Shown in pieces: positions 29,627 to 38,536 of a DNA stretch of 57,375 bases. The stretch covers positions 1 to 57,375 of the forward strand of contig NZ_NSET01000066.1 of NCBI RefSeq assembly GCF_009192945.1, written 5' to 3'. The notes under the pieces were generated by a model. That model was not told the DNA's origin, ran no database searches, and was given only the letters and a program-made list of their open reading frames with translations. Source of the stretch: Xanthomonas maliensis. Its GTDB lineage: Bacteria; Pseudomonadota; Gammaproteobacteria; Xanthomonadales; Xanthomonadaceae. Each line of letters begins with the position of its first letter. The stretch's first letter is position 1. The position numbers and the translations under genes were made by a program.

Positions 29627-30265
29627 TCAGCCCTTGCGCACCACCACCAGGTGGCGCTCGCCGTCCAACCCGGGCACTTGCAACGGGTGCACCTCGTCCA
29701 CGGTCCAACCGGCCGGCAGCGCGGCGATCTCCTCGTGTGGATGCACCCCCTTCATCGCCAGCAGGCTGCCGCCCGGACGCAGCAGGTGGCCGCCGACGGC
29801 GATGATGCCGGCCAGCGTATCCAGCGCGCGCGCGGTGAGGTGATCGTAGGCCGCCGGCTCGGCCAGTGCCTCGGCGCGCGATTCGGCGACCCGCGCATTG
29901 CCCAGCGCCAGCTGGCGTAGCGCCTCGCGCATGAAACGCGCCTTCTTGCCATTGCTTTCCACCAGGGTCACCTGCAACTGCGGCCGGGTGATGGCCAGCG
30001 GAATGCCGGGCAGCCCCGGACCGGTGCCCAGGTCGGCCAGGGTGCCGCTGGCGATATACGGCTGCATGGCCAACGAATCGAGCAGGTGGCGGGTGACCAT
30101 CTCGCGCGGATCGCGCACGGCGGTGAGGTTGTAGGTCTTGTTCCAGCGCACCAGCAAGGCCAGGTAGCGCAGCAGCGGTGCGGCGAAGGCCGGATCGATG
30201 GACTGGGCCTGCAGGCCGTGGGTCAGCGCTGCAGAGACTTCGGGGGCAAGGGCGACATCGTTCAT
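29627..30265 (-). CDS. rsmG: 16S rRNA (guanine-N7)-methyltransferase RsmG
   Basis: 212 residues from [17 protein letters not shown]. Family segments: [23 protein letters not shown] (N-terminal helix region, about 40-60), [13 protein letters not shown], and the SAM-binding loop [17 protein letters not shown] (around residue 81). It methylates G527 of 16S rRNA. Upstream in-frame Met codons exist, but this start matches the family length. It is divergent from phoD with 176 bases between the starts. Confidence 0.94.
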   Translation of the reverse strand: MNDVALAPEVSAALTHGLQAQSIDPAFAAPLLRYLALLVRWNKTYNLTAVRDPREMVTRHLLDSLAMQPYIASGTLADLGTGPGLPGIPLAITRPQLQVTLVESNGKKARFMREALRQLALGNARVAESRAEALAEPAAYDHLTARALDTLAGIIAVGGHLLRPGGSLLAMKGVHPHEEIAALPAGWTVDEVHPLQVPGLDGERHLVVVRKG

Positions 30266-30441
30266 GGCGCGATTATCGCAGTTGTCTCGACCAGCGATGG
30301 CCAGGCCGGGCCGACGGAACCACCCGCGCGGCACCCACGACCCGCATGCTCGCTGACTGCCGGCTCACCCATGTTCGCGCCTGCAACAAAACCGACATCT
30401 GGCGTTCGCACGATGTCCAGTCCGCTTTGCATGTGCTGTCC

Positions 30442-32070
30442 ATGTCACCGATCCGCCTTCCTCCCCGTGCCCCCGATGTCGCCAAAGCCGGGGTGAGCGC
30501 TCCCCTCGATGGCGGCCGTCGTCGCCTCTTGATCGCCGGCGCCGGCCTGGCCGCCGGTGCGCTGCTTAGCCCCTATGCACGTGCCAGCGGTAGCGCCGAC
30601 CCGTTCACCCTGGGCGTGGCCGCCGGCGATCCGCTGGCCGATGGCTTCGTCATCTGGACCCGGCTGGCACCGCACCCGCTGGAACCGGACGGCCGCGGTG
30701 GCCTACGCGCGCCGGTGCCGGTGCGCTGGCAGGTCGCCAGCGACCCGGGGATGCGCAAGATCGTGGCGCAGGGCGACGCCGTCGCCAGCCCGACCTGGGG
30801 CCATTCGGTGCACGTGGAAGTGTCGGGCCTGGCCGCCGATCGGCCCTACTGGTACGCCTTCCAGGCACTCGGGGCGCGCAGCCCGATCGGCAGCGCACGC
30901 ACGCTGCCGGCGCCGCATCAGCTGCCGAGCGCCGCAAAGCTTGGCTTTGTGTCGTGTTCGCACTGGGAACTGGGTTATTTCAGCGCCTATCGGCATCTGG
31001 CGGCCGAGCAGCCGGACCTGGTGTTCTTCCTCGGCGATTACATCTACGAATACAGCTATCACGGCGCGGCCGCCGAGCACATCGTGCGCCCGCACGGCAG
31101 CGGCGAGTGCCTGGACCTGGCCGGCTACCGCAATCGCTACGCGCTGTATCGCACCGATCCGGACCTGCAGGCGCTGCATGCCGGCAGCGCCTGCGTGGCG
31201 ACCTGGGACGACCACGAGGTGCAGAACGACTACGCCAATCAATGGTCGCAGGATTCCAAGATCCCGGTCGCCAGCTTCCTGGCACGGCGCACCGCCGCCT
31301 ATCGCGCCTTCTACGAACACTTCCCGTTGCGTGCGCGCCACCGCCCGCACGGGCCGGACATGCGTCTGTACCGGTCCTTCGACTACGGCCAGCTGGCACG
31401 CTTCTATGTCCTCGACGGACGCCAGTACCGCAGCGAGCAGCCCTGTCCGCAAGCCAATGGATGGCGCGGTGGCCACGTGGTGGACGACAGTTGCAGCGAG
31501 CGCACCGACCCGCGTCGGACCATGCTGGGCTGGGAGCAGGAGCGTTGGCTGCATGCCGGCTTCCTGCAGTCGCCGGCCCGCTGGAACGTGATCGCGCAGG
31601 ACCTGCTGGTGGCGCCGATGCAGCAGGTTGGCCGCGATGGCGTGCAAGGCCACTGGACCGATGGCTGGGATGGCTATCCGGCCACGCGTGAGCGCATGCT
31701 CGGCGCCATCGCCCAGTCCGGCCTGCGCAATCCGGTGTTCTGGGGCGGCGACATCCATTCCTACTGGGTCACCGATCTCAAGGCCGATCCGACCAATCCG
31801 GACAGCCCGACCCTGGCCACCGAATTCGTCGGCACCTCGATCACTTCCGATGGCCAGCCCAATGCGGAATTGCATCAGACCATGGCGCTCAATCCGCATG
31901 TGCACTACGTCGAGGGCGAGACCCGCGGCTATGTGTCGGTGACGCTGAGCGCGGACAAGATGGAAACGCGTCTGCAAGGCATCTCCGATCGCCGCGATCG
32001 CCAGGCCAGCGTCAGCACGCTCAAGCGCTTCGTGGTCGAGGATGGTCGCGCCGGTGCAGTCGACGCCTGA
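30442..32070 (+). CDS. phoD: Alkaline phosphatase D (Tat-exported)
   Basis: 542 residues. A twin-arginine signal, GGRRRLLIAGAGLAAGALLS, starts at about residue 24. PhoD catalytic blocks follow: FVSCSHWELGYFSAYRHLA, DLVFFLGDYIYEYSYHG, ACVATWDDHEVQNDYANQ (around 255) and FWGGDIHSYWVTD (around 435). It is a calcium/iron-dependent periplasmic phosphodiesterase/phosphatase used under phosphate limitation. The start MSPIRLPPRAP was preferred; another in-frame ATG at 30346 would only lengthen the region before the Tat motif. No Pho box was recognised by eye. Confidence 0.93.
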   Translation: MSPIRLPPRAPDVAKAGVSAPLDGGRRRLLIAGAGLAAGALLSPYARASGSADPFTLGVAAGDPLADGFVIWTRLAPHPLEPDGRGGLRAPVPVRWQVASDPGMRKIVAQGDAVASPTWGHSVHVEVSGLAADRPYWYAFQALGARSPIGSARTLPAPHQLPSAAKLGFVSCSHWELGYFSAYRHLAAEQPDLVFFLGDYIYEYSYHGAAAEHIVRPHGSGECLDLAGYRNRYALYRTDPDLQALHAGSACVATWDDHEVQNDYANQWSQDSKIPVASFLARRTAAYRAFYEHFPLRARHRPHGPDMRLYRSFDYGQLARFYVLDGRQYRSEQPCPQANGWRGGHVVDDSCSERTDPRRTMLGWEQERWLHAGFLQSPARWNVIAQDLLVAPMQQVGRDGVQGHWTDGWDGYPATRERMLGAIAQSGLRNPVFWGGDIHSYWVTDLKADPTNPDSPTLATEFVGTSITSDGQPNAELHQTMALNPHVHYVEGETRGYVSVTLSADKMETRLQGISDRRDRQASVSTLKRFVVEDGRAGAVDA

Positions 32071-32160
32071 GCTGCGATATCGCCGGGCAGCCGCCGCAGC
32101 GGACACAGTGCCAACGGCGCCAGCACGCGCGCGCGTCGCAGCCGGCAGCTGATCGCCTGG

Positions 32161-32276
32161 AGCGTGTGTTATGTCCGTTGAGGTGCGTGCGAGGCGTCCT
32201 GACGCGCGTCCAGACAAGGCGCGCGCCGCACCGCTGACGGCCGACGCCGCTCATCTCAACGGGCATAACACGCGCT
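32161..32276. mobile_element. MITE-like palindromic element with 25-base terminal inverted repeats
   Basis: Left end 32161-32185 (AGCGTGTGTTATGTCCGTTG plus AGGTG) and right end 32252-32276 are inverted copies matching at 22 of 25 positions; the three differences are all G-U compatible in RNA, so a full 25-bp stem forms. The interior also pairs partly (GGCGTC with GACGCC). Total 116 bases, no coding capacity. The right end covers part of the stop codon of the PPTase gene. No target-site duplication is obvious. Confidence 0.65.
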
Positions 32277-32859
32277 AAGGCAACGGATACCAGGCCACCG
32301 CCGCACGACAGTCGGCGGCGGCCCACCATTCGTGCAGCTGCCACTGCGCAGCCTGGCCCAGTTCCGGCGCGCACCACTGCAGTTGCAGCGCGCCGTCGGG
32401 CGTGGCCGCGAACACCAGCCGATGCAGGCCGAACGACAGGCCGTGGCCGTGCGCCTTCAGCACCGCTTCCTTGGCGCACCACAGCCGAAAGAACAGGGCG
32501 TGCGCCTCCGCCACTGGCAAGCCGGTCAACCATGCCGTCTCGTCGGGGTGGAAGAAACGCGCGGCAATCTCCAGCAAGCGCGGACGCGGACGCAGGCGCT
32601 CCAGGTCCACCCCCAGTCGCACGCCCTCGCCCAGGCCGACCAGCAGATACTCGCCACTGTGGCTCCAGCCGATGTCCCAGCCCGGCAGCGCCGGCTGCAG
32701 CGTCGGGCGACCGCGCGCGTCGCGCTGCACCGGCACATCCGCCGGCGCCAGCCCCAGTACCGGCCCAAGCAGCTGCCGTGCCTGCGGCTCGCCGCGTTCG
32801 CCGGGCCGGTGCGCACGTAGCCACAGCTGCACCGGTCCATGCCGCCAGTCGGGCGCCAT
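32275..32859 (-). CDS. 4'-Phosphopantetheinyl transferase (Sfp type)
   Basis: 194 residues from MAPDWRHGPVQLWLRAH; an in-frame Met 13 codons upstream (32898) is an alternative. The two PPTase metal/CoA motifs are present: GVDLERLRPR (around residue 82) and FFRLWCAKEAVLKAHGHGL (around 125). The W-C-A-K-E-A-V-L-K-A core is textbook. It activates carrier proteins of fatty-acid, polyketide or nonribosomal peptide synthases by adding phosphopantetheine. No synthase lies nearby. Its stop codon TAG (32275-32277) falls in the terminal repeat of the adjacent palindromic element. Confidence 0.92.
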   Translation of the reverse strand: MAPDWRHGPVQLWLRAHRPGERGEPQARQLLGPVLGLAPADVPVQRDARGRPTLQPALPGWDIGWSHSGEYLLVGLGEGVRLGVDLERLRPRPRLLEIAARFFHPDETAWLTGLPVAEAHALFFRLWCAKEAVLKAHGHGLSFGLHRLVFAATPDGALQLQWCAPELGQAAQWQLHEWWAAADCRAAVAWYPLP

Positions 32860-32988
32860 CACTTGCCTTGCACCAAACCGAACCGCAGGCAGCAGCACTG
32901 GCCGCGCTCGACGCGTGCTTCACGACGCGCTGCGTTGAATGCCGGCCACGCACCCGTTCCGGTGCGCCTAACCACAGCGAGAGGCGAT

Positions 32989-33240
32989 ATGGGCATCATC
33001 ATCTGGTTGATCGTGGGCGGTATCGTAGGTTGGCTGGCCAGCATCATCATGCGTCGGGATGCCCAGCAAGGCATCATCCTCAACGTGGTGGTCGGTATTG
33101 TCGGCGCCATGATCGCCGGCTGGTTGTTCGGCGGCGGCATCAACCAGGCGATCACGCTGTGGACCTTCATCTGGTCGCTGATCGGCGCGGTGATCCTGCT
33201 GGCCATCGTCAACCTGGTGACCCGCGGCCGGCTGCGCTGA
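32989..33240 (+). CDS. GlsB/YeaQ/YmgE family small membrane protein
   Basis: 83 residues with three hydrophobic segments: IIIWLIVGGIVGWLASIIM, ILNVVVGIVGAMIAGWLFG and WTFIWSLIGAVILLAIVNLV. The family is called transglycosylase-associated, but that name is historical and there is no catalytic motif; members are often stress-induced. The start at 32989 has a good GAGAGG ribosome-binding sequence. Lies alone, divergent from the PPTase gene. Confidence 0.92.
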   Translation: MGIIIWLIVGGIVGWLASIIMRRDAQQGIILNVVVGIVGAMIAGWLFGGGINQAITLWTFIWSLIGAVILLAIVNLVTRGRLR

Positions 33241-33303
33241 GTCCATTCCCATGCGTGGTGGGCAACGCCCGGGTCTGCTCGGGCGTTGTCGTGTCGGTGT
33301 GGC

Positions 33304-33741
33304 TCAATCGTGCGCGGCCACGCGATCGGCCGGATGGTTGACGCCGTCTTCCACCGGCACGGCAATCGTCAACGCATACGGGTTGACGCCGTCCAGGCAG
33401 CCGACGTTGTAACCGTACTCGTTCGGGTTGGACCGCCGACGGTGATGGGTGTAGATGCCGCACACGCCGCAGAAATAATGCGCAGCGGCATGGGTGTTGA
33501 ACTGATACAGGCGCAACACCTCCTGGCCTTGCAGCACGTGCAGGCCATCGAGCGGGACCGAGGCGACGATGGCACCGCGACGGCGACACATCGAGCAATC
33601 GCAACGACGCGGATCGAGCAGGCCGTGCGGCAAATCCAGATCGATCTGCACCGCGCCGCAGTGGCAACTCAGGCGGTGGACTGGCCCGAGCGTGACCTCG
33701 CCGATCTTGTGCGTGCTGCGCCGCAGGTGACGCTCGCTCAT
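33304..33741 (-). CDS. GFA family (glutathione-dependent formaldehyde-activating-like) zinc protein
   Basis: 145 residues with the GFA cysteine pattern: LSCHCGAVQIDLDLP (C-x-C), RRCDCSMCRRRGAIV (C-x-C-x2-C) and YFCGVCGIYTHHRRR (C-x2-C). These coordinate two zinc ions in the beta-fold. The true reaction of most family members is unknown and formaldehyde activation should not be assumed. The start codon overlaps the xthA stop by four bases (ATGA), so the pair is co-translated. Confidence 0.88.
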   Translation of the reverse strand: MSERHLRRSTHKIGEVTLGPVHRLSCHCGAVQIDLDLPHGLLDPRRCDCSMCRRRGAIVASVPLDGLHVLQGQEVLRLYQFNTHAAAHYFCGVCGIYTHHRRRSNPNEYGYNVGCLDGVNPYALTIAVPVEDGVNHPADRVAAHD

Positions 33742-34517
33742 GCGCCAGCCTCCGCCAGCCGCACCCAGGCCGGCGCATGGTCGCTCGGGCGTTCCCAGGT
33801 GCGCGGCTCGCGGTCGATGCCCGCTTCCACCGCACGCGCGCGCAAGGCCTCGGACACCAGCGTCAGGTCGATGCGCAATCCCAGGTTGCGACGGAAGCCG
33901 GCCTGGCGGTAGTCCCACCAGCTGAAGTGACCCTCGCCCTGTTCGTGCAGGCGGAAGGCATCGTGCAGACCCAGCGCCAGCAACTTGGCCAGCGCCGCAC
34001 GCTCGGCGGTGGAGGTCAGGATATGGTTGTCGTTCCAGACCTCCGGCGCATGCACATCGCGCGCGTCCGGCGCGATATTGAAATCGCCCAGCACCACCAG
34101 CTGCGGATGCGCCCGCAGTTCCTGTTCCAGCCAGCTGTGCACCGCCTCCAGCCAGCGCAGCTTGTAAGCGTATTTCTCGGTGTCCACGTCCTGGCCGTTG
34201 ACCACGTAGAGATTGACGATGCGCACCCCATCGACGGTGGCGGCGATGACCCGTTGCTGGGTGTCCTCAAATCCGGGGATGCCCATCTGCACGTCCAGCG
34301 CCGGCGAGCGCGACAGGATCGCCACGCCGTTGTAGGTCTTCTGCCCGCAGAACACGCTGCGGTAGCCCAGCGCAGCCAACGCCGCATCGGGGAACTTGTG
34401 ATCCTCCAGCTTGGTTTCCTGGATACCGACCACGTCCGGCGCGAATGCCTGCAGCCACTGCTGCAGATGCGGCAGGCGGACATTGAGCGAGTTGACGTTC
34501 CAGGAGGCAATCTTCAT
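33738..34517 (-). CDS. xthA: Exodeoxyribonuclease III
   Basis: 259 residues of the Xth/APE fold. Starts MKIASWNVNSLNVRLPHLQ; metal Glu in GIQETKLEDHKFPD, YNGVAILSR, catalytic VVLGDFNIAPDARDVH (around residue 145) and C-terminal RPSDHAPAWVRL carrying the Asp-His pair. It cleaves DNA at abasic sites and degrades 3' ends in base excision repair. First gene of a two-gene unit with the GFA protein. Confidence 0.95.
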   Translation of the reverse strand: MKIASWNVNSLNVRLPHLQQWLQAFAPDVVGIQETKLEDHKFPDAALAALGYRSVFCGQKTYNGVAILSRSPALDVQMGIPGFEDTQQRVIAATVDGVRIVNLYVVNGQDVDTEKYAYKLRWLEAVHSWLEQELRAHPQLVVLGDFNIAPDARDVHAPEVWNDNHILTSTAERAALAKLLALGLHDAFRLHEQGEGHFSWWDYRQAGFRRNLGLRIDLTLVSEALRARAVEAGIDREPRTWERPSDHAPAWVRLAEAGA

Positions 34518-34568
34518 GGCGCGGACCGAGGTTCAAACCCCCATGGTACCGCGCCGGCGACGCCGCTC

Positions 34569-35831
34569 TCAGGGTCGAGCCGCGATCCGCACGCCCAACT
34601 GGTTGGCCACCGGACGCTCGCGTCCGGGGATGCCGGTATGGATCGGGCGATTGAGCGTCCGCACCCGGCCATCGACGCGCGCGGCCAGCGTGCTGGAGCC
34701 GCCGCCGTCGAGATTGATCGCCGCATCGGCGCCGAGCTGCCGCAAGACCGCAGTGAGCGCATCCAGCGTCATGCCGTTGCTGTAGCCAGGCTGGCGGCCA
34801 TCGGCTACCACCATCCACAGTATCGTGCGCGTTCGATCCAGCGCGATCGCGCTGCGTGGCTCGGGTTCATCGTAGTAGGCGGCGCGACTGGCCTCGCGTG
34901 ACTGGCGCTGGCCGTCGAGCAGGAGCAACGGGCCAGCGCCCACACCCAGCCGAGTACCGGCCGCGCAGCTGCCGCGGACGATCCGCACCGCGTTGCGCGG
35001 GCTGACGCAGAGTGCCGCATTGACGCGCGCATCGGTGGTGGTGGCAGGCGAATCGAGCTGCCCGGCAGCGATCGCCAGTCCTTCGGCGGTGACGCCCTGC
35101 CCTGCAGACGGCACGAACGGCGCGTCGAACAGATGACCGCCATCGAACGGCAGGAAGTAGTCGGCATTGATCGCCACCGCCAGCGCACCGTCGCGCACGA
35201 ACGCGGTGGTGGGGTTGGCAAGGAATTCACCGCCGCCGCTACGATCGCCGCGGGTCCCGACCAGTTGCAGGCCGGGAGTGGCCAGATCGATCCGGACGAT
35301 ATGCAGCATGACCGGTTGCGGCCCCGCCATCGCCTGGCGCCAGTAGCTTACGCCCGGCGCCAGCGCGACAGGAGCGGCAGGCGCCGGCACCGGCAGGACC
35401 AGCGGTTCGATGCTGACGCGGCCGCGCGCCTGTGCCTGGTCCACTGCCGCCAGCACCGCGGGGATGCGCGCCGGCGGCGTGCGCAGCAGCACGCGTTGCG
35501 TGGGCGCCAGTTGCAGGAGTTGCTGCAAGTCGACGCAGCGCGCGCCGCCGCATGCCACCGCATCGCCGCCTCCGACGCGGGCCGGGCCGTCGGTATCGTC
35601 CAGCACCTGCAGAGCGAGGCGATTGTGCTCGGCCGGTTTGCAGCGGCTAGCGGCAGCCAGCACATCGTCGGGCCACTGTCCCCAGCAATCGCCGCTGACC
35701 ACCGTCTCCATCGCGACGAAGCCGGCTGTGGGAGCCGTCTGCACGGTGTCGTCGGCAGCCGCCGCGACGGCCGCGTAGGCTGCCAGCAGGACGGCCAGGC
35801 CGGCCGCTGCCAGGCGTCGATCAGAAAGCAT
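34569..35831 (-). CDS. Exported phosphodiester glycosidase-like protein (NAGPA domain)
   Basis: 420 residues. N-terminal signal (LAAAGLAVLLAAYAAVAAAA). Residues about 170-420 form the NAGPA domain: VMLHIVRIDLATPGLQLVGTRG, VAINADYFLPF, GPLLLLDGQ, RTILWMVVADGRQPGYSNGMTLDAL and INLDGGGSSTLA (the core L-D-G-G-G-S-S-T loop near residue 373). NAGPA enzymes hydrolyse sugar-1-phosphodiesters, such as GlcNAc-1-phospho-mannose in the human uncovering enzyme. The N-terminal 150 residues are not recognised and hold Cys pairs. It overlaps the TonB receptor stop by 11 bases, so the two are coupled. Confidence 0.82.
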   Translation of the reverse strand: MLSDRRLAAAGLAVLLAAYAAVAAAADDTVQTAPTAGFVAMETVVSGDCWGQWPDDVLAAASRCKPAEHNRLALQVLDDTDGPARVGGGDAVACGGARCVDLQQLLQLAPTQRVLLRTPPARIPAVLAAVDQAQARGRVSIEPLVLPVPAPAAPVALAPGVSYWRQAMAGPQPVMLHIVRIDLATPGLQLVGTRGDRSGGGEFLANPTTAFVRDGALAVAINADYFLPFDGGHLFDAPFVPSAGQGVTAEGLAIAAGQLDSPATTTDARVNAALCVSPRNAVRIVRGSCAAGTRLGVGAGPLLLLDGQRQSREASRAAYYDEPEPRSAIALDRTRTILWMVVADGRQPGYSNGMTLDALTAVLRQLGADAAINLDGGGSSTLAARVDGRVRTLNRPIHTGIPGRERPVANQLGVRIAARP

Positions 35832-38463
35832 AGTCCACTCCCAGGTAATAGGCGCGTCCGTTGTCCAGCTGCTCGCGCAGCAATTGCTGGTCGGCGCCGA
35901 TGACACGCTTGAGCCGGGCATTGCTGATGTTGCGCCCTTGCACGGTCAAACGCAGTTGCTTGCTGAAACGCCACGCCAGCTGCGCGTCGTAGCTGGTGAT
36001 GGCGTCGTAGTAACGGTCGTTGACCGGGTTATCGGTGGCGGCGGTGAGCAGTTGCATGCCGGTGTAATTGGCGCTGAGCCGGGCATCGAACCGACCGAGG
36101 TCATACAGCACAGAAGCGTTGGCGCTGCGCTTGGGCGATTCCATCAGATCGGGCAGCGGGCGCCGGCTCCCATCGCTCATCTGCACGTCGGCGGTGCGGG
36201 CGGCGAGCAGGGTCACATTGGCCATCGCGCCCAGATGCGACCAGCCGCCGGGCAAGAAGTCGAAGTGCGTATCGATGACGGTGAATTCGACTCCCTTCAC
36301 GCGCGCGGTGCCGGTATTGACCGCCTGGGTGGTGGTGACCTGATAGGTGCCGATCAGTCCACCCGGATTGCGCTCGCTGTCGGTGCTGGTCAGGCGAACG
36401 ATCTCGTCGGCGATGCGCTTGTGGAACAGCGCCACCGACAGCTGTGCATCCTGATCTGGATACCATTCCAGCGACAGATCCAGGTTGTCGGCGCGACGCG
36501 GACGCAGCTGTGGATTGGCAATGCTGCGGCTGAGTGTCAGCCCGGCGCTATCCACCACCGGACTGCTGTTCTGGCCGATATCGGCATAGGTCGGTAGGCC
36601 GAGGCTGCGGCTTCCGGCAACCCGCAGCTTCACGTCCGGCGTCAGATCCCAGGCGGCGTTGGCCGAAGGCAGCAAGAAGCGGCGCTCGCTGCTGCTGGTG
36701 GCTTGCGGCAGCGCGCCGAGCACCTGCCGCTGCAGGAATTCGTTGCGCAGGCCGAGACTCGCCTGCGTACGGTCGCCATGCCAGACGCCCATCAGATAGG
36801 CAGCACCATCGCGTTCGTCGATGCCGAAGTCGCTGCTGGTGCTGTTGCGGGCATTGGTCATGGCCAGCGCGTAGGCGCCGGGCGAAGCAGACACGAAGGC
36901 GTCGACCTTGGCCGGGTCGATCAGCAACAGGCAACTGAAGTCGGCGTAAGGGCAAATGCGCGCATCGTCGGTCCCGATCATCGCCAGCGGCACCCGGCCG
37001 CGCGGATTGCGCCGCACTTCATCCAGGTCGTAGCGCTGCCGGAGGTCGCGATACTGCAGGCCGCTGCGGAGGCCCCAGCCTTGCGCATCGGCATCGGCGT
37101 TCTGGCTGTAGTCGAGCTTGACCGTGGTGGTATCGGTGCGGCTGCGTTCCACCCGGTTGAGCAGGTAGGACTGCAGGTAATTGGCCGGGTCGGCATAGTA
37201 ATGCGGATCGAGCAGGACGATGGCTGGACGCGTATCGCCCGCCAGCGCATAGCCGAACCCCAGCCGGGACGACGCGGCGGAGGTGAAGACGTCCTCGCGC
37301 GTGTCCTGTTGGTACGTGCCGCTGGCGCGGTTGAGCAGTATCTCCACGTGACCCTCAGGGTTGAGGCGGTAGCTGCCGGCCAGCTGCGCGTAACGCAGGC
37401 TGCGGGTCTGCTCGAAATGATCGGCATCCACCTGTGCGCTGCCCTGGGCGTAACGCCCGTCGCTGGCATCGGAGACGATCGCGTTGCCGCTCCGATTGAG
37501 CGCCTGCGAGCGCCGTTGCTCGTCGTTGTCGTGCACGAAGCGAGCGGCGCTGAACGCCAGCTTCAGCGCCTGCCCATCGTCGTACTCCAGTTTGCCGAAC
37601 GCGCTGTAGCGCTGGCGTACGTTGTCGTAACTGAGCGGACGGAAGCGATCCGGTACGATCGCCAGACCACTCGTCTGCAGCGCCGGGGTGAGGTCCTGGC
37701 GCACTCGGCCAGCGTAATAACTGTAGCTGTCGATGGCGGTATCCAACGACGATGAGTCGCGCCGAAAGGCGTCGGCCGACAACACGATGCCGAAGCGATC
37801 ATCCGCTCCGAAGGTGTCGCTGAAGCTGCCTTGCACTTGCCCGGATGGGCCGCCACCGCGGAGCTGGCGGCGGTTTTCCCAATCGGCGAGGTTGGCACGC
37901 AGGCTGGCGAACGGGCCAGCATGGTCGAACGCGCTGCGCGTGCGCAACGCGGCGATGCCGCCGATCGCGTTGCTGTCCATGTCGGCGTTGAAGGTCTTGT
38001 AGATGTCCACTTGCTGCGCGAGCGAGGACGGAATGACATCCAGCGATTGCACGCGGCGAGTGGTCTCGGTGGACGGCAGCGCGACGCCATCGACCAGCAC
38101 GGTGTTGTAGTCGGGATTGAGGCCGCGCAGGCTCATGAACTGCGCTTCGCCGCGGCCATTGTTGACCACCATCGAAACCCCAGGCACGCGCTGTAGCGCT
38201 TCGCCGAGGCCGAAATCCGGAATCGAGCCGATGTCGTCGGCCGCCACCCCATCGGAGACCACGGCCGCCTCCCGCTTGGCACCGATGGCCTGGCGAATCG
38301 ACAGATGCTGACCGGAGACCTGCACGGCATCCAGTTGCACCGCTTGCGCTGCGCTCGCCGCATCGGCCGGGAGCGGTTCGCTCGCGTGCGCGGCCAGGCT
38401 GACGGCGACTCCCAGCGCCAACAGGGGGGAAGAAGGGATTGACAAGGCACGGGCGCGGGACAT
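35821..38463 (-). CDS. TonB-dependent outer-membrane receptor
   Basis: 880 residues. Signal peptide up to about AAHA (residue 27), then the region LDAVQVSGQHL where a TonB box would lie. A plug domain follows (SIPDFGLGEALQRVPGVSM, FMSLRGLNPDYNTVLVDGV, VDIYKTFNADMDSNAIGG), then a 22-strand barrel ending in RAYYLGVDYAF with the terminal Phe. The D-M-D-S-N-A-I-G-G segment is typical of the Xanthomonas/Caulobacter type of TonB receptors for organic substrates. Its ligand is unknown. Divergent from the ROK regulator; co-transcribed with the NAGPA gene. Confidence 0.93.
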   Translation of the reverse strand: MSRARALSIPSSPLLALGVAVSLAAHASEPLPADAASAAQAVQLDAVQVSGQHLSIRQAIGAKREAAVVSDGVAADDIGSIPDFGLGEALQRVPGVSMVVNNGRGEAQFMSLRGLNPDYNTVLVDGVALPSTETTRRVQSLDVIPSSLAQQVDIYKTFNADMDSNAIGGIAALRTRSAFDHAGPFASLRANLADWENRRQLRGGGPSGQVQGSFSDTFGADDRFGIVLSADAFRRDSSSLDTAIDSYSYYAGRVRQDLTPALQTSGLAIVPDRFRPLSYDNVRQRYSAFGKLEYDDGQALKLAFSAARFVHDNDEQRRSQALNRSGNAIVSDASDGRYAQGSAQVDADHFEQTRSLRYAQLAGSYRLNPEGHVEILLNRASGTYQQDTREDVFTSAASSRLGFGYALAGDTRPAIVLLDPHYYADPANYLQSYLLNRVERSRTDTTTVKLDYSQNADADAQGWGLRSGLQYRDLRQRYDLDEVRRNPRGRVPLAMIGTDDARICPYADFSCLLLIDPAKVDAFVSASPGAYALAMTNARNSTSSDFGIDERDGAAYLMGVWHGDRTQASLGLRNEFLQRQVLGALPQATSSSERRFLLPSANAAWDLTPDVKLRVAGSRSLGLPTYADIGQNSSPVVDSAGLTLSRSIANPQLRPRRADNLDLSLEWYPDQDAQLSVALFHKRIADEIVRLTSTDSERNPGGLIGTYQVTTTQAVNTGTARVKGVEFTVIDTHFDFLPGGWSHLGAMANVTLLAARTADVQMSDGSRRPLPDLMESPKRSANASVLYDLGRFDARLSANYTGMQLLTAATDNPVNDRYYDAITSYDAQLAWRFSKQLRLTVQGRNISNARLKRVIGADQQLLREQLDNGRAYYLGVDYAF

Positions 38464-38491
38464 GGACGATCTGGCAAGGACTGAAGCGGAT

Positions 38492-38518
38492 AATTTAATA
38501 ACTTACTGTGAATTAATT
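38492..38518. promoter_or_regulatory. ROK/NagC-type operator between the TonB receptor and ROK regulator genes
   Basis: Arms AATTTAATAAC and GTGAATTAATT around a 5-base spacer (TTACT), strongly AT-rich in a GC-rich genome. A second overlapping palindrome, GTGAATTAATTATTTCAC at 38508-38525 (16 of 18 positions symmetrical), runs up to the regulator's ribosome-binding site. The C-N5-G centre with A/T-rich flanks is the NagC/Mlc operator form. A related site is at 42830-42856. Confidence 0.65.
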
Positions 38519-38536
38519 ATTTCACCAGGAGCGGCT

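Noticed and set aside
30346..30441. Upstream start for phoD
   Set aside because: It would place over 50 residues before the twin-arginine motif; 30442 gives a normal Tat signal.
32989..33240. Peptidoglycan transglycosylase activity for the small membrane protein
   Set aside because: The family name suggests it, but 83 residues with three membrane spans contain no catalytic domain.
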